Below are positions 17,777 through 27,339 of a stretch of 64,000 bases of DNA, in pieces. The notes below the pieces were generated by a model. The model was not told the origin of the DNA. It ran no database searches and worked only from the letters and a program-made list of their open reading frames with translations. The position numbers were made by a program, and so were the translations under genes. The stretch covers positions 268,361-332,360 of the forward strand of contig CANMIS010000005.1 of assembly GCA_947498065.1 (NCBI GenBank). The letters are read 5' to 3'. Positions within the stretch are counted from its first letter, which is position 1. Each line of letters opens with the position of its first letter. Source of the DNA: an uncultured Erythrobacter sp. (lineage in GTDB: Bacteria; Pseudomonadota; Alphaproteobacteria; Sphingomonadales; Sphingomonadaceae).

Positions 17777-18405
17777 GAGGCCGAGTGTACAACGTTCGCG
17801 CCGCACGGCTCGGAGGCCGCAGCTGCGCCAAGCTCGGCCACAGCGTCATGCGCGCCAAGAATGTCATCAACGTCGCCTAGATCGAAGTAGTCGACGGTCT
17901 TGTCGCCATCACTGTCGGTTGAGACGCCAACGGCAATTCTGAGCGATCCTGTACGGTCTCGGCGCTCGCTGCGTTCAATCAGACCAATCCTACGGGCGGG
18001 TAGCGATTTGACTGAGATTTTACGGCCTACTTGCACCCGCAGCACGCGCTGATCGGTTACCGCGTAAATGACTTTACCGCTTTGGAAGAGAGGCAGGAAC
18101 GGCCCCCCAAGCATCGCAAGGCCAACAATGATAAACGGCACTCCGAAGAGCGGGAAAGCCCAAGTAAGCAGTCCGGTTTCACTCGACAATTCCGAGGCGC
18201 CTATGCTGGCCATAAAAGTCCAGAATACTGCAAACGCGGTCCAGGGGATTGCGAAGAGATAGATGCCAAATCCCTTGGAAGGCAACCGGCCCAATTGCCG
18301 TCCGCGCCACACTACGCGCTCGCCATTGCGGAGCTCGCGTGTGAGCGCCAGCTCAATCGGATCACCTGGTGACCCAGGAAAATGGTCGATTGTATCCCTC
18401 ATCAA
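17773..18405 (-). CDS. Membrane protein with PH-like domain, hypothetical
   Basis: A 210-residue protein. The early sequence ELRNGERVVWRGRQLGRLPS is followed by two hydrophobic helices (about residues 45-75 and 83-108) and then KVIYAVTDQRVLRVQ, the strand pattern of a bacterial pleckstrin-homology-like domain (YAVTDQRV is a common signature in such proteins). The acidic DYFDLGDVDDILGAHDAV near the C-terminus fits the last part of that domain. Function is unknown. It is convergent with the ABC permease. Confidence 0.6.
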   Translation of the reverse strand: MMRDTIDHFPGSPGDPIELALTRELRNGERVVWRGRQLGRLPSKGFGIYLFAIPWTAFAVFWTFMASIGASELSSETGLLTWAFPLFGVPFIIVGLAMLGGPFLPLFQSGKVIYAVTDQRVLRVQVGRKISVKSLPARRIGLIERSERRDRTGSLRIAVGVSTDSDGDKTVDYFDLGDVDDILGAHDAVAELGAAAASEPCGANVVHSAS

Positions 18406-18482
18406 GAAGGGATTAACACGAGCAGGGTTAGCAATGGGTTAGGGACAGCAGGGCGCCATTTGCCGCCGAGAATGACGCGCCC

Positions 18483-18863
18483 TTAGTGCGTCAGTGAGCG
18501 GCGCATCTGATACCGGCCGTCCTTAAAGCCATCAAACAGCTGAGGGACTGTCGGGTGATCAACCGGGCCGCCGGTCGCGTCATCCAGCAGATTTTGCTGG
18601 CTAACATAGGCGACATAGCTCGCATCGTCATTTTCAGCGAGCAAGTGATAGAATGGCTGATCGCGGCGAGGGCGGATGTCCTTCGGGATCGACTCGTACC
18701 ATTCCTCGCTATTGGCGAAGACAGGGTCGATATCGAATACGACGCCGCGGAAATCGAACAGGCGGTGGCAGACGACATCGCCAATACCGAAACGGGCTTT
18801 CAACTGCCGCGGTGCAGTCAATTTGCGGCCTGCTTGGCTGGAGAAGAACTCTGCGCTTTCCAT
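18483..18863 (-). CDS. hspQ: HspQ / hemimethylated-DNA-binding (YccV-like) protein
   Basis: A 126-residue protein of the HspQ/YccV family, which binds hemimethylated DNA and modulates DnaA level and Lon-dependent proteolysis in E. coli. The ATG at 18863 is chosen because family-like sequence begins shortly after it (AKFGIGDVVCHRLFDF-like: here ARFGIGDVVCHRLFDFRG). Diagnostic parts are GVVFDIDPVFANSEEWY, QPFYHLLAENDDASYVAYVS and QQNLLDD. The N-terminal 25 residues are an extension of the usual domain. Confidence 0.9.
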   Translation of the reverse strand: MESAEFFSSQAGRKLTAPRQLKARFGIGDVVCHRLFDFRGVVFDIDPVFANSEEWYESIPKDIRPRRDQPFYHLLAENDDASYVAYVSQQNLLDDATGGPVDHPTVPQLFDGFKDGRYQMRRSLTH

Positions 18864-19097
18864 GACAGCGAATATGGACCTTCGCAGGTGCAAAACAAGC
18901 GCGCAGGGCGAGCACTCCCCAGTTTTGGTGTGTTTTGATGCGAATTGCCGCCATGTGTGGCCCAAATGCAAAAGGCGCGGAAGCATTCCCCCTTGGCAAG
19001 CCAAGGGGGCTGCGCTAACGGCGCTCCCGACCGGAATGCGGCGTGCAAGCAAGCCCATTCAAAGCAGCGCTTTTAAACAAATGTGCGCACCCAATAC

Positions 19098-19186
<89 letters not shown>

Positions 19187-19458
19187 CCCAGTCTCGACAT
19201 CTGCGCCGTTTCTGGCGGCCCACGAAATTGTGCCGACCTTTCGCAGGTTTAGCGCACCGCTTGCCGCTGATTGCGTCTCCAGATCGGCGTATTCCGTCTC
19301 AGAGAGCGCAGGTTTGGGGCTTAGTCTCCCTTTCCCATTTCGGCGGTTAGGTTCGGAGGAGTGTCGGCCAGGCAAAATACAGGGAATTTACAGGGAAAAC
19401 TTGGAAAACCGCGCCTGGCGCACTGCCTCAACAGCAGTGGCGATTACACATCAATCAG

Positions 19459-21005
19459 CTAGGTTAGAAGCAGGGTTTCTTGCTCAGCCCACTGCATTGG
19501 CAGTTGCCGCATGTGCCTGATGGTTTGGGTCGAGATGTTAGGGGGCAGTTTGCCAGTTATCACCGCCTCCAAGATCCGGCTGGACAATAGTCCAAAATGA
19601 AGATTGTTGCTGATAAACTCAGGTGAGCACTTTTCGTTTTGAGCGACTTCAGAAATCGAGGCTCCTGACCTGATTTTATCAACCCAGCTCATCGCGCGCG
19701 CAATGCGCTTAGCCAAAACGATATCGGGTTCACGATTTGATCCTGATTGAAGGACAAGCCGGGTTTCAACACCGCGCCGCCGACGTGTGAACGGCACTGA
19801 CAATGTCCTTGGCGTATCCGATTCCGGCATCATGAGTTCAATCGCAAGGTGCTCAGTGTTAATCTGCACTTTGACCACATGATCGAGCACTTCCTCGTGA
19901 TGCAGGTCTGACTTGCCTTTTGATGCCCAGGCAAGTTGTAGTTCGCGGTCCTGTCGCAGTGCTTGAGCAACAGCCTGCTCGATCTCTTTGGCAGGCATCC
20001 GGTAGCCTTCCTGGCCGGCTTGGCGGCCGTCCACCAAGTGCATGGAGACATAATAGCGATAGCGTTTGCCACGCTTGTTGGAATGGCTGGGCTTGAGCGG
20101 CTCGCCTTGGTCATCAAATAGCTTCCCAGCAAGGAGTGACCGGCTTTGCGCATTGCTACGGCGGGCCCTAGCGGTGCGATTGCTCTTCAGCTGGCTTCGC
20201 ACCCGTTCCCAAAGGGTCTCATCGATGAGCGCATCGTGAAGGCCGGCATGATCTCATCTTTGTGGCGAATTTTGCCGAGATAAATGGGATTGGAAAGAAT
20301 GTGATAGAGCTGCCCTCGCGAGAAGGGCTTTCCTTCTTTGACTATGCCATCAGCGTTGGTTCGGGTTTTAGAAATGAGTTTATGCTCATCAGCAAAGGCC
20401 TTTAGACGTCGGACACAGCCCAGGTGTAGATATTGGTTGAACAGCGTCCGCACTGTCTCGGCCTCGGCCTCGTTGATAACGAGACCATCGGTGCCCTTGT
20501 CATATCCAATAGGCAGAAGGCCGCCCATCCACATTCCCTTCTTTTTCGACGCTGCGATCTTGTCGCGAATGCGTTCGGCGGTGACCTCGCGTTCAAACTG
20601 CGCAAAGGATAGCAGGACATTGAGCGTTAGCCGGCCCATGCTGGTCGAGGTATTGAACTGCTGCGTGACCGATACAAATGAAGCGCCGGCCTCGTCCAAC
20701 TGGTCAACCAGCTTTGAGAAATCAGCAAGCGAACGGGTAAGCCGGTCTACCTTATAGACTACAACCATATCGATTCGGCCCTCGTCAATCTCGCTCAAGA
20801 GAAGCTGCAGGGCGGGGCGCTCCATTGTGCCGCCAGACACTCCGCCATCATCGTAGCGATCAGGCAAAAGCTTCCAGCCTTCCTGTTTTTGTGAGCGGAT
20901 ATAGGCCTCACAGGCTTCCCGCTGCGCATCGAGCGAGTTGAAGCTTTGATCGAGGCCCTCTTCAGTCGATTTGCGGGTATAGATCGCGCAGCGGATACGG
21001 CTCAT
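19459..21005 (-). pseudogene. Large serine recombinase, frameshifted
   Basis: The N-terminal part (from ATG at 21005) is a resolvase-type catalytic domain (AIYTRKSTEEGLDQSFNSLD; catalytic Ser is about residue 13) with RYDDGGVSGGTMERPALQ, VVYKVDRLTRSLADF and FAQFEREVTAERIRDK, followed by a recombinase domain (LGKIRHKDEI). Near 20244-20250 the frame must shift by one base for the expected continuation (GLHDALIDETLWERVRSQ) to be read. The remainder is then open to 19459 and contains the zinc-ribbon/C-terminal region. The full product would be about 514 residues. Unless the shift is a sequence error or is programmed, the enzyme is broken. Its start overlaps the DUF2924 gene by four bases (ATGA), so it is the last gene of that operon. 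Confidence 0.85.
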
Positions 21006-21403
21006 GCCGACACCCCGAAGAAGCGGGGACCTGACCATTTGGTGCCGGTGATCTCTTTCGCAATGGCGCTCAGCGAACGCCATGCTTTGCCGTTCCAAAG
21101 GTAGCCATCGGGCAGCACATCGACGATATGCTCTTGTCCATGCCATTCCCTGACCAGGCGGTTGCCTGCATGGGCTTGCGGCTTTGACGCATGAGCGGCT
21201 TCCACAAGGCGCGTAAGCCCCTTTTGAAACCGCTTGCGAGACTGGCCACTCGCCTTCCATTCACGCTCATTGATGAGGAGTTTGATCAGTGTCTTGCGGT
21301 TGATCTGAGCTGGAGCGTTTGGGCCGATTTCAGCGAGCCAGATGGACTTCAACTCACCTCGACTTAATTCATTGTGCGTGGGATCAGCTGTGCACAGGCT
21401 CAT
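21002..21403 (-). CDS. DUF2924 domain protein
   Basis: A 133-residue protein of the DUF2924 type (ELKSIWLAEIGPNAPAQINRKTLIKLLIN near the start, then LVREWHGQEHIVDVLPDGYLW and WRSLSAIAKEITGTKWSGPRFFG at the end). The C-terminal part looks like a small DNA-binding or winged domain. The family is almost always next to a large serine recombinase and a DUF3489 gene in alphaproteobacterial mobile regions, as here. It overlaps both neighbours by four bases, so translation is coupled. Its role in recombination or its control is not known. Confidence 0.88.
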   Translation of the reverse strand: MSLCTADPTHNELSRGELKSIWLAEIGPNAPAQINRKTLIKLLINEREWKASGQSRKRFQKGLTRLVEAAHASKPQAHAGNRLVREWHGQEHIVDVLPDGYLWNGKAWRSLSAIAKEITGTKWSGPRFFGVSA

Positions 21404-21636
21404 TTGGAAGGGCCTTTGAGCTGGTAGAGGCTTGTGCCGGCCTTCTTTGCTGCATCGGTGCAGGTGATCTCATAACCGCGCTGCCGCAGCCTGGAGATAG
21501 CTGCTCGTATGGTATGCGCTCGCCAGCCCAGTTGATCTGTCAGGCTTTCCGTGCTCGCGCCTCGGCCTTTAACTGCATGCAGAAGCCGCGCGAGTTTTGT
21601 GCCTTTGCGAGGTGGGTGGATCTTGATGTTCATCAT
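21400..21636 (-). CDS. DUF3489 domain protein
   Basis: A 78-residue protein of the DUF3489 family with the winged-helix-like pattern TKLARLLHAVKGRGASTESL, then LGWRAHTIRAAISRLRQRGYEI and AGTSLYQL. The ATG at 21636 is chosen because AAAGGCAAGC precedes it and the domain starts there. It probably binds DNA and is the first gene of the DUF3489-DUF2924-recombinase operon. Confidence 0.88.
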   Translation of the reverse strand: MMNIKIHPPRKGTKLARLLHAVKGRGASTESLTDQLGWRAHTIRAAISRLRQRGYEITCTDAAKKAGTSLYQLKGPSK

Positions 21637-21784
21637 GCTTGCCTTTCGTGTTGCAGACGGCTCGCTACCGTCCCACCAAGACAAGCCTGGACTATGCCAG
21701 GCGCGATTTAGCCAGCTGATCTGGCCTCCTCACGGTTTAAACGAATGCTTGCTTTGAGCACCAAGTCCACCTCTTTCTCGCGCG

Positions 21785-22489
21785 CTAGCCGCCTGACACA
21801 GTCTTCTGATTGACAATCAAGTTAATGATCTGATCGATCATTTCCAAAGAGCCCTTGGCTTCCTCTATGTGCTCTTCGATAAAAGCTATGCTGGACGCGT
21901 CATCTGCTTTTTCCAACTCACTGGTAAGCTCATCTAACTCACACTCGAAAGCGGTTCTCTCAGAGCGCCAGTGATCGAGCTTCTTCGCCTCGTCAGGGCT
22001 AACGGGCCCGGTGATGGTGACCTCGCCCGTTTGCCAACATATCTCGATATTGTCGGGATGCGGTACAGGGTCTGGCGGGTCGAGCTCCATAAGCTTGCAT
22101 CGCTCAAACTCGGCCTGCGCATTCTGCCGATAGTCGACCATAGCCTCAAGCATGGACACCTGTGCGTTGAGCTTTTCGTCTTCAACTGCACTGGCCATTT
22201 TGAGGAACTCGCGCTGAGCGCGGGGAGATCCCTTGACCGCATCATTCACCATTCGGCGCAGGATGACCTGCGCCGTTGGCAATTCCAATCTCTCACCGCG
22301 CTCAGACAGGGGAAGCAGCCGGTCTGCCTCGTTAAGGACCATCTCAGCAAGACTATTGGTGAGGCCTTTTCTTGGCTTCTTGTTCTTCGCACCCTTTGGC
22401 CGCCCAGCAGGATTGCCGCTTTGACCAGGCTTGAACTGATGTTCTTTGGGCGGATCGCCATAGCCGCCGCCTCCTTTTTTATTAGGCAT
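21785..22489 (-). CDS. DUF5681 domain protein
   Basis: A 234-residue protein beginning with the DUF5681 signature (EHQFKPGQSGNPAGRPKGAK) and continuing with VLNEADRLLPLSERGERLEL and VILRRMVNDAVKGSPRAQREFL. The second half is acidic and helical, with probable coiled-coil character. Members commonly sit next to ParB-methyltransferase genes on phage-like elements, and have been compared with small-terminase-like packaging proteins; that role is not shown here. The start overlaps the end of the methyltransferase gene by 8 bp, implying one operon. Confidence 0.82.
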   Translation of the reverse strand: MPNKKGGGGYGDPPKEHQFKPGQSGNPAGRPKGAKNKKPRKGLTNSLAEMVLNEADRLLPLSERGERLELPTAQVILRRMVNDAVKGSPRAQREFLKMASAVEDEKLNAQVSMLEAMVDYRQNAQAEFERCKLMELDPPDPVPHPDNIEICWQTGEVTITGPVSPDEAKKLDHWRSERTAFECELDELTSELEKADDASSIAFIEEHIEEAKGSLEMIDQIINLIVNQKTVSGG

Positions 22490-23798
22490 GGGCCATCTCC
22501 TGTTCTGGAAGGTCAGCCGCGCGGACATCAAAGCTCTCATCGGTGCCCGCGAGCTTGGCTTTGAGGCCGGTCTCGGCTTGCCGTCGCCTGACGATTACAT
22601 CGCAATAGACGGGATCGAGCTCTAACCCGTATCCAATGCGGCCACCTCGGTGTGCGGCGATCAAGGTCGTGCCGCTTCCAGCAAACGCATCAAGGATGAT
22701 CCCACCGCGCTTGGAGCAGTCGAGGATTGCATCTTCGACCAGCTTCACCGGCTTAACCGTGGGGTGGGTCGCAAGGTCTTCGTCACGACTTTCGCCAAAG
22801 CTGTTGATGCCAGCATACTCCCAGACATTGGTCCGATAGCGGCCATGCTTGCCCAGCTTCACGTTGTTGATGTGTGGCTTGGTGCCATGCTTGAACACGA
22901 ATACCAGCTCATGCTGTGAGCGATAGAGCGACCCCATGCCGCCATTGGTCTTTGCCCAGACGCATAGGTTCTTAAGCTCGTCGTACGCAGCCTCGCCAGC
23001 GCAAAGCACCTCAGCCATATGGCGCCAGTCCATGCAGATGTAATGGATCGCACCATCGGTTGAGCTAGAGGCCAAGTTCTCGAAGACTGATTTCAGGAAC
23101 GCTTCGAACTGCTCTTTGGTCATCTCACCGGCGGCCATTTCAAACTCGCGGTGTTGCACGGCGCCTAGACCACAAACATGACCAGAGATCGGCACATTGT
23201 AGGGCGGGTCGGTGAAGACCATCTGCGCTGGCTTAGAGCCGCTAAACAGCGCTTCAAAGGACTCAGGCTTGGTTGTATCACCGCAATAGAGCCTGTGCTT
23301 TCCAACCAACCACAGATCGCCAGGTTGCGTTACGGCAGGCCCCTCACTCGGCTCTGGGATGACCTCTTCTTCGTTCACTGGATCGATGACCAGAAAGCCA
23401 TCGATCTCTGCCATCTCAAAGCCCGTGATGGTGAGGTCGAAGTCCAGATCGAGGCTGTCGAGATACTGAAACTCGAGCGATAGTAGCTCGTCATCCCAGC
23501 CGGCATTCTCTGCAAGCTTGTTGTCGGCGATGATATAGGCTCGAACCTGAGTTTCGCTGAGATGCTCAAGACAGAGGGTAGGAACTGTCTCGAGGTCTAG
23601 CTGTTTTGCCGCCTCAACGCGGCCGTGGCCAGCGATCAGCCGTCCCTTTGCATCGATGAGTACGGGGTTGGTAAAGCCAAATTGCTCAATGCTGGCGGAA
23701 ATCTGCTTGATTTGCTCGGGTGCATGCATCCTCGCATTGCGCTCGGCAGGTTTAAGGTCGGCAACGTTCTTGCTTTTAACATTCAATGTTGTGGTCAT
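22482..23798 (-). CDS. ParB-domain DNA methyltransferase (beta-class, N6-adenine or N4-cytosine)
   Basis: A 438-residue fusion. The N-terminal 110 residues are a ParB/Srx-like domain (NARMHAPEQIKQISASIEQF, LIAGHGRVEAAKQL). The C-terminal methyltransferase has motif IV TDPPYNVP before the SAM-binding motif DAFAGSGTTLIAA, the order of the beta class. The late GLELDPVYCDVIVRRRQ is also typical. The ATG at 23798 has AGGA upstream. Such orphan methylases without a partner nuclease are common on prophages and integrative elements, where they may protect the element from restriction. Recognition site is unknown. Confidence 0.92.
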   Translation of the reverse strand: MTTTLNVKSKNVADLKPAERNARMHAPEQIKQISASIEQFGFTNPVLIDAKGRLIAGHGRVEAAKQLDLETVPTLCLEHLSETQVRAYIIADNKLAENAGWDDELLSLEFQYLDSLDLDFDLTITGFEMAEIDGFLVIDPVNEEEVIPEPSEGPAVTQPGDLWLVGKHRLYCGDTTKPESFEALFSGSKPAQMVFTDPPYNVPISGHVCGLGAVQHREFEMAAGEMTKEQFEAFLKSVFENLASSSTDGAIHYICMDWRHMAEVLCAGEAAYDELKNLCVWAKTNGGMGSLYRSQHELVFVFKHGTKPHINNVKLGKHGRYRTNVWEYAGINSFGESRDEDLATHPTVKPVKLVEDAILDCSKRGGIILDAFAGSGTTLIAAHRGGRIGYGLELDPVYCDVIVRRRQAETGLKAKLAGTDESFDVRAADLPEQEMAHA

Positions 23799-24167
23799 AG
23801 TCAAATCCTGTCTGGATACATGGTAGCGATGCCCGCCCGCAGAATTGCAAGCGAACGGCTTGTTGCAGTGAGGCGCATCACGCGCGGCACTTGCTTGTTT
23901 TTCAATTTTTCGATGCTTCAGATGCCAACCACAGAAAGGCACCGGTTGTTCAGCCACAGAAAGAACAACGCATAGGCCTGATTGAGATCAGGTCAGGCCT
24001 CCATTGGCCGAGCTCTCGATCAGATGTGCTAAGAATAGCGGGCAAGAACAACCCGCACAAATACTTTAACTTTACACCGGACTCTGACGCTAAACTGCCC
24101 CCAAATGGGACAGTTTTTGCGACGCAATAATCTGATCAATGCGGTGTGTTTGTGTTGTCTTTGAGCT
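23799..24167. other. Gene-free stretch before the methyltransferase
   Basis: I see no gene. It contains a short perfect hairpin CCTGAT-TGAG-ATCAGG (23978-23993) and probably the promoter of the leftward operon. Base composition is more AT-rich than the core genes. Confidence 0.35.
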
Positions 24168-24650
24168 TTAGCCTTCGCGCGCATCTGCTTGTGCCGGCTT
24201 TGAAGTGCACAAAGCAGACCACACTTTCTGAAACTCTGTGGGCTCAAGATCACCCTGTATGATAACGAGACTGGAGGTGATGAATGCTCGTTGGCCTGAC
24301 ATTCCGCCAAAGCCGTTTCTCGAGTTTACATATCCGCACACGGTGGCCGATTTGCCACCTTCCGCCCAGTAGACTTTCAAATCAGAAAACTCAGCTGAGC
24401 CCGGATCGCGCAATCGCTCTTTTACCACGGTCTCGGCATAGAGCTTTATACTGATGTCGTCTGTGAACCGAGCTTCTGACTTGGACACAAGCGTCGGCTT
24501 AGCCTGTTCGCCTTGCGGCTTCGTGGGGGCAAGAGCTGCACCAACAACGCCCAAGAATATAGGGAGGCCGGTTATTGGCCCGCAGCCCAGGACGCTGGTC
24601 TTTGATGGCTCTTGTTTGTCTGTGCTCACGACTACTGCTCCATTCAACAT
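24168..24650 (-). CDS. Membrane-anchored hypothetical protein
   Basis: A 160-residue protein. The ATG at 24650 is chosen because it is the first Met before a hydrophobic segment (ITGLPIFLGVVGAALAP, about residues 26-42); the longer open frame upstream overlaps the divergent XRE gene. The globular part has a pattern I have seen in uncharacterised small exported proteins: VKERLRDPGSAEFSDLKVYW, then TVCGYVNSRNGFGGMSGQRAF. The single conserved CGYVN Cys and the GGxxG loop are notable. Function unknown. It is divergent from the XRE-type regulator, which may control it. Confidence 0.65.
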   Translation of the reverse strand: MLNGAVVVSTDKQEPSKTSVLGCGPITGLPIFLGVVGAALAPTKPQGEQAKPTLVSKSEARFTDDISIKLYAETVVKERLRDPGSAEFSDLKVYWAEGGKSATVCGYVNSRNGFGGMSGQRAFITSSLVIIQGDLEPTEFQKVWSALCTSKPAQADAREG

Positions 24651-24699
24651 ACTATAGTTGATAAACAGACTTGCTGAGCTTCGCCAATGGTTTCTGGCG

Positions 24700-24912
24700 A
24701 TGGATATGCGGAAACTTGTCGGCGAGAACTGTGCTCGCGTTCGTAAGGAGCGGGAACTCACACAAGAGCAATTATCCGAGCTTTGCGGCTTGTCGCAGCA
24801 ATATCTGAGCGATTTGGAGCGCGGGAAACGTAATCCTACAATCGTCACGGTATTCGAGATCGCGCAGGCGCTTGAAGTGAGCCATCTCGACTTGCTCAAA
24901 CCAGCTGAATAA
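24700..24912 (+). CDS. XRE-family helix-turn-helix regulator
   Basis: A 70-residue single-domain DNA-binding protein (VGENCARVRKERELTQEQLS, LCGLSQQYLSDLERGKRNPT, VFEIAQALEVSHLDLL). This is the Cro/CI fold. ATG codons at 24700 or 24706 both fit; the longer open frame from 24658 lacks support. The spacer to the divergent gene is only 49 bp and holds a TATAGT element, so binding there would control both directions. Confidence 0.85.
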   Translation: MDMRKLVGENCARVRKERELTQEQLSELCGLSQQYLSDLERGKRNPTIVTVFEIAQALEVSHLDLLKPAE

Positions 24913-24964
24913 TCTTCCCGCGATGCCGGTGGACTTGTCGGCCACGCCATGGCTTCGTGGCGTT

Positions 24965-25159
24965 ATGGCCACACACAATTCACCGCCAATTGGACCCGAC
25001 TACACCAAGATCGGCATGATCATGGAGGATGCCGCCGTGACTGCTCTCAAGCTTGGCGGCACGAAGGCTGGGCTTGATGCCGCAAAAGTGCTGGAACTCG
25101 AAGAAGCGGTGGTTGAGATCTTGACACTCATGGGGGCAACTCATTCCATCCCGGAATGA
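24965..25159 (+). CDS. Small hypothetical protein
   Basis: A 64-residue frame starting at 24965 with an acidic helical second half (GLDAAKVLELEEAVVEILTL). It directly follows the XRE gene on the same strand. No family is recognised and no clear ribosome binding site is seen, so it may not be expressed. Confidence 0.35.
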   Translation: MATHNSPPIGPDYTKIGMIMEDAAVTALKLGGTKAGLDAAKVLELEEAVVEILTLMGATHSIPE

Positions 25160-25247
25160 CTGCAATGCGCCCCAGTCCAAGACGTATCCATCCAAGATCT
25201 TAGTTCCTGAAAGCGGACATTCTCTAAGGCCATTCCGGCCAAGGGGA

Positions 25248-25884
25248 ATGACAATGACGTATTCACATTTTGATCCTGCAGCTCAAACCCGAGTGCCTTG
25301 GAATTTTGGAGCGAAGATCGGTCCCTAGCGTCCATTCAATCAGAAGCAGATTTGGGCGATCCGTTTCTTCCTAGATCGCGAAGAACGTATTCGAGATCGC
25401 GCACTGTTTGACTTGGCGATTGATAGCAAGCTGCGTGGCTGTGTTCTCGTCGAGTTGAAGATCGGCGATTTGGTCAGTGGTCCAGAAATCAGGACACGAG
25501 CGACAATCACGCAGCACAAGACAGGTCGCCCCGTTCATTTCGAGATTGCTGCAGACGCGCGTGCAAGTCTGTTTGCCTGGCTGGAACTCAGAGGTGGCGA
25601 CGTCGAGGACTTTGTCTTCTGAAGTCGTGTTGATCCGTCTCAGCATCTGAGCACACGCCAATATGCGCGGCCAGTCGATGAGTGAGTCGAGGCTATGGGG
25701 CTGCGGCCTGAGGGTTATGGTACCCACTCCCTGCGCCGGACCAAGCATTGATATCTACAAAGCGACCGGCAACATATATACAATCCAGATTCTGCTCGGT
25801 CATTCCAAGATTGAGAATACGGTTCGATACCTAAGCGTCGACATAGAAGACGCTCTCACCCTTGCAGAGAAGACTGAAATCTGA
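25248..25884 (+). pseudogene. Decayed tyrosine integrase
   Basis: Read as a whole, the sequence is a single-domain tyrosine recombinase of the type common in alphaproteobacteria. It begins MTMTYSHFDPAAQTRVPW, then an in-frame TAG (25326), QIWAIRFFLDREERIRDRAL, AIDSKLRGC (first catalytic Arg), EIRTRATITQHKTGRPVHF, a TGA at 25620, STRQYARPVDE with another TGA replacing Trp, HSLRRTK (catalytic His and Arg), then a frameshift and IQILLGHSKIENTVRYLSV with the His and the Tyr of the active site. Three stops and at least one frameshift make it non-functional. A piece of the same gene with its upstream region occurs on the opposite strand at 45.7 kb. Confidence 0.88.
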
Positions 25885-26157
25885 CCGTTGCTGGGCGCCA
25901 GTTCAATGCGGGCTGGCGTCCCCTGCTGTAGATTAAGGTGGAGTATCTAGTTATCGCCTTAATCGATCCATCACCCTACGCCAAAAGGAAAAGGAATCGG
26001 GCCAATCAATCTGGTTTTTGCCTTTCCTATTCCTGTCAATGATGCCCCAAGATTGAGGCTCGATTTCGCAACGAAGCCTCATCCTCAAAGATAATACATT
26101 GCTTTAACCCATTCGATTTATAGACTGATCAGTAGTAGTAACGGCGGGGGCGCGAAA

Positions 26158-27339
26158 ATGGGATCAGTTGAAGAGCGGCGCTTGCACACGCCGTTTGACT
26201 ATCACGTCAATGTAATTGACCACCTCAAACAAGAAGAACGCCATGCGTGGGAGTGGTCATCCTCTGAAACGCCAACGAAGGAATCGAGCGAAATTCGCGA
26301 TGCCATGCTGCGCGATACCTACCGCTTGGAACAGTCTGGACACCCCGAGGTTTTTGAAGCCTGCAAGACGGCAATGGCGCGGTTGGGCATCGAAGCTCCG
26401 GTCACACTCTATCAAGCCAATGACGGAGCGATGAACGCGTCCTTGGTCTACACCCCCGGTGAAATCCATCTCGTGTTTTTTGGCCCGATCTTGGAAAAGC
26501 TCAATGAGAATGAGCTTCTCGCCCTGATGGGGCATGAATTGTCACATTATTTGCTTTGGTCCTTGGACGAGGGCGAGCATTACCAGGCCAGCCGCGTGTT
26601 TGACCACGCAATGACGTACTCGGATGCAAAGCCATCACACCGCGAGACGGCTCGGCTGCTGAGCCTGCACACTGAACTGTTTGCTGATCGCGGCGCTGCC
26701 ATTGCGGCGGGCGCTTTTGAACCAGCTGTGGCTGTGCTCGTGAAGGTTATGACCGGGCTCACCAATGTAGATCCGGTGGCCTATTTGCGCCAAGCAGAAG
26801 AGGTCGAAGGGCGCGGGGGCAAGTCCCAAGGCATCTCACACCCTGAAGCCTATGTGCGTGCGCGCGCGCTGCAATTGTGGTGGTCGAACGATCCCGCGCT
26901 CCCAGAATGGCTGAAAAAACAATTGCACGGCCCGCTTTCCATAGAAGCGTTGGATCTTCTTGGACAGAGTAAGATGACACGGATGACGCGCGCCTTTTTG
27001 GCCCGGTTCATGGCCGACATCGATGAGCCAAGCGATGAAGTGAACACCCAGTTGCGCACCTATTTCCCGGACTTTGGCAGAATAGAGGAAACACCGCTGG
27101 ATCTTGCGGAAATTGCGGCGGAACGGATCGACGATGCGACACGGGATTATTTCGTGGCGCTAATGTTTGATTTGGCCATGGCAGATAGGGATGCGACCGA
27201 TGTGACAATGCTGGCAGCGGCAAAGATTGCCGCTGAAATTGGCGCAACGGAGCGCCTAACTGCGGCGCTCAGGCGAGACCTTAAATGGACCAAAGCGCGC
27301 AGCACCAAGCTGGTCGCGCAGGCGGCAAAAGCGGCATGA
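26158..27339 (+). CDS. M48-type zinc metallopeptidase
   Basis: A 393-residue soluble protein with the zinc motif GHELSHYLLW (HELSH at about 126-130) and a downstream HTELFADRGAA that supplies the third zinc ligand and the typical AD pair. It lacks the membrane helices of HtpX, and its C-terminal 190 residues (EAYVRARALQLWW, then an all-helical tail related to TerB-like helical folds) are not part of the core peptidase. Its stop codon overlaps the start of the giant helicase gene (ATGA), so the two are translationally coupled. That coupling suggests the protease acts with the helicase, perhaps as an effector or processing enzyme. No substrate can be deduced. Confidence 0.85.
   Translation: MGSVEERRLHTPFDYHVNVIDHLKQEERHAWEWSSSETPTKESSEIRDAMLRDTYRLEQSGHPEVFEACKTAMARLGIEAPVTLYQANDGAMNASLVYTPGEIHLVFFGPILEKLNENELLALMGHELSHYLLWSLDEGEHYQASRVFDHAMTYSDAKPSHRETARLLSLHTELFADRGAAIAAGAFEPAVAVLVKVMTGLTNVDPVAYLRQAEEVEGRGGKSQGISHPEAYVRARALQLWWSNDPALPEWLKKQLHGPLSIEALDLLGQSKMTRMTRAFLARFMADIDEPSDEVNTQLRTYFPDFGRIEETPLDLAEIAAERIDDATRDYFVALMFDLAMADRDATDVTMLAAAKIAAEIGATERLTAALRRDLKWTKARSTKLVAQAAKAA

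Noticed and set aside
19187..26157. Second copy of the tRNA-Ser 3' end as attachment site
   Set aside because: Searched by eye through the module and its end; no convincing copy of the last 15 or more bases was found.
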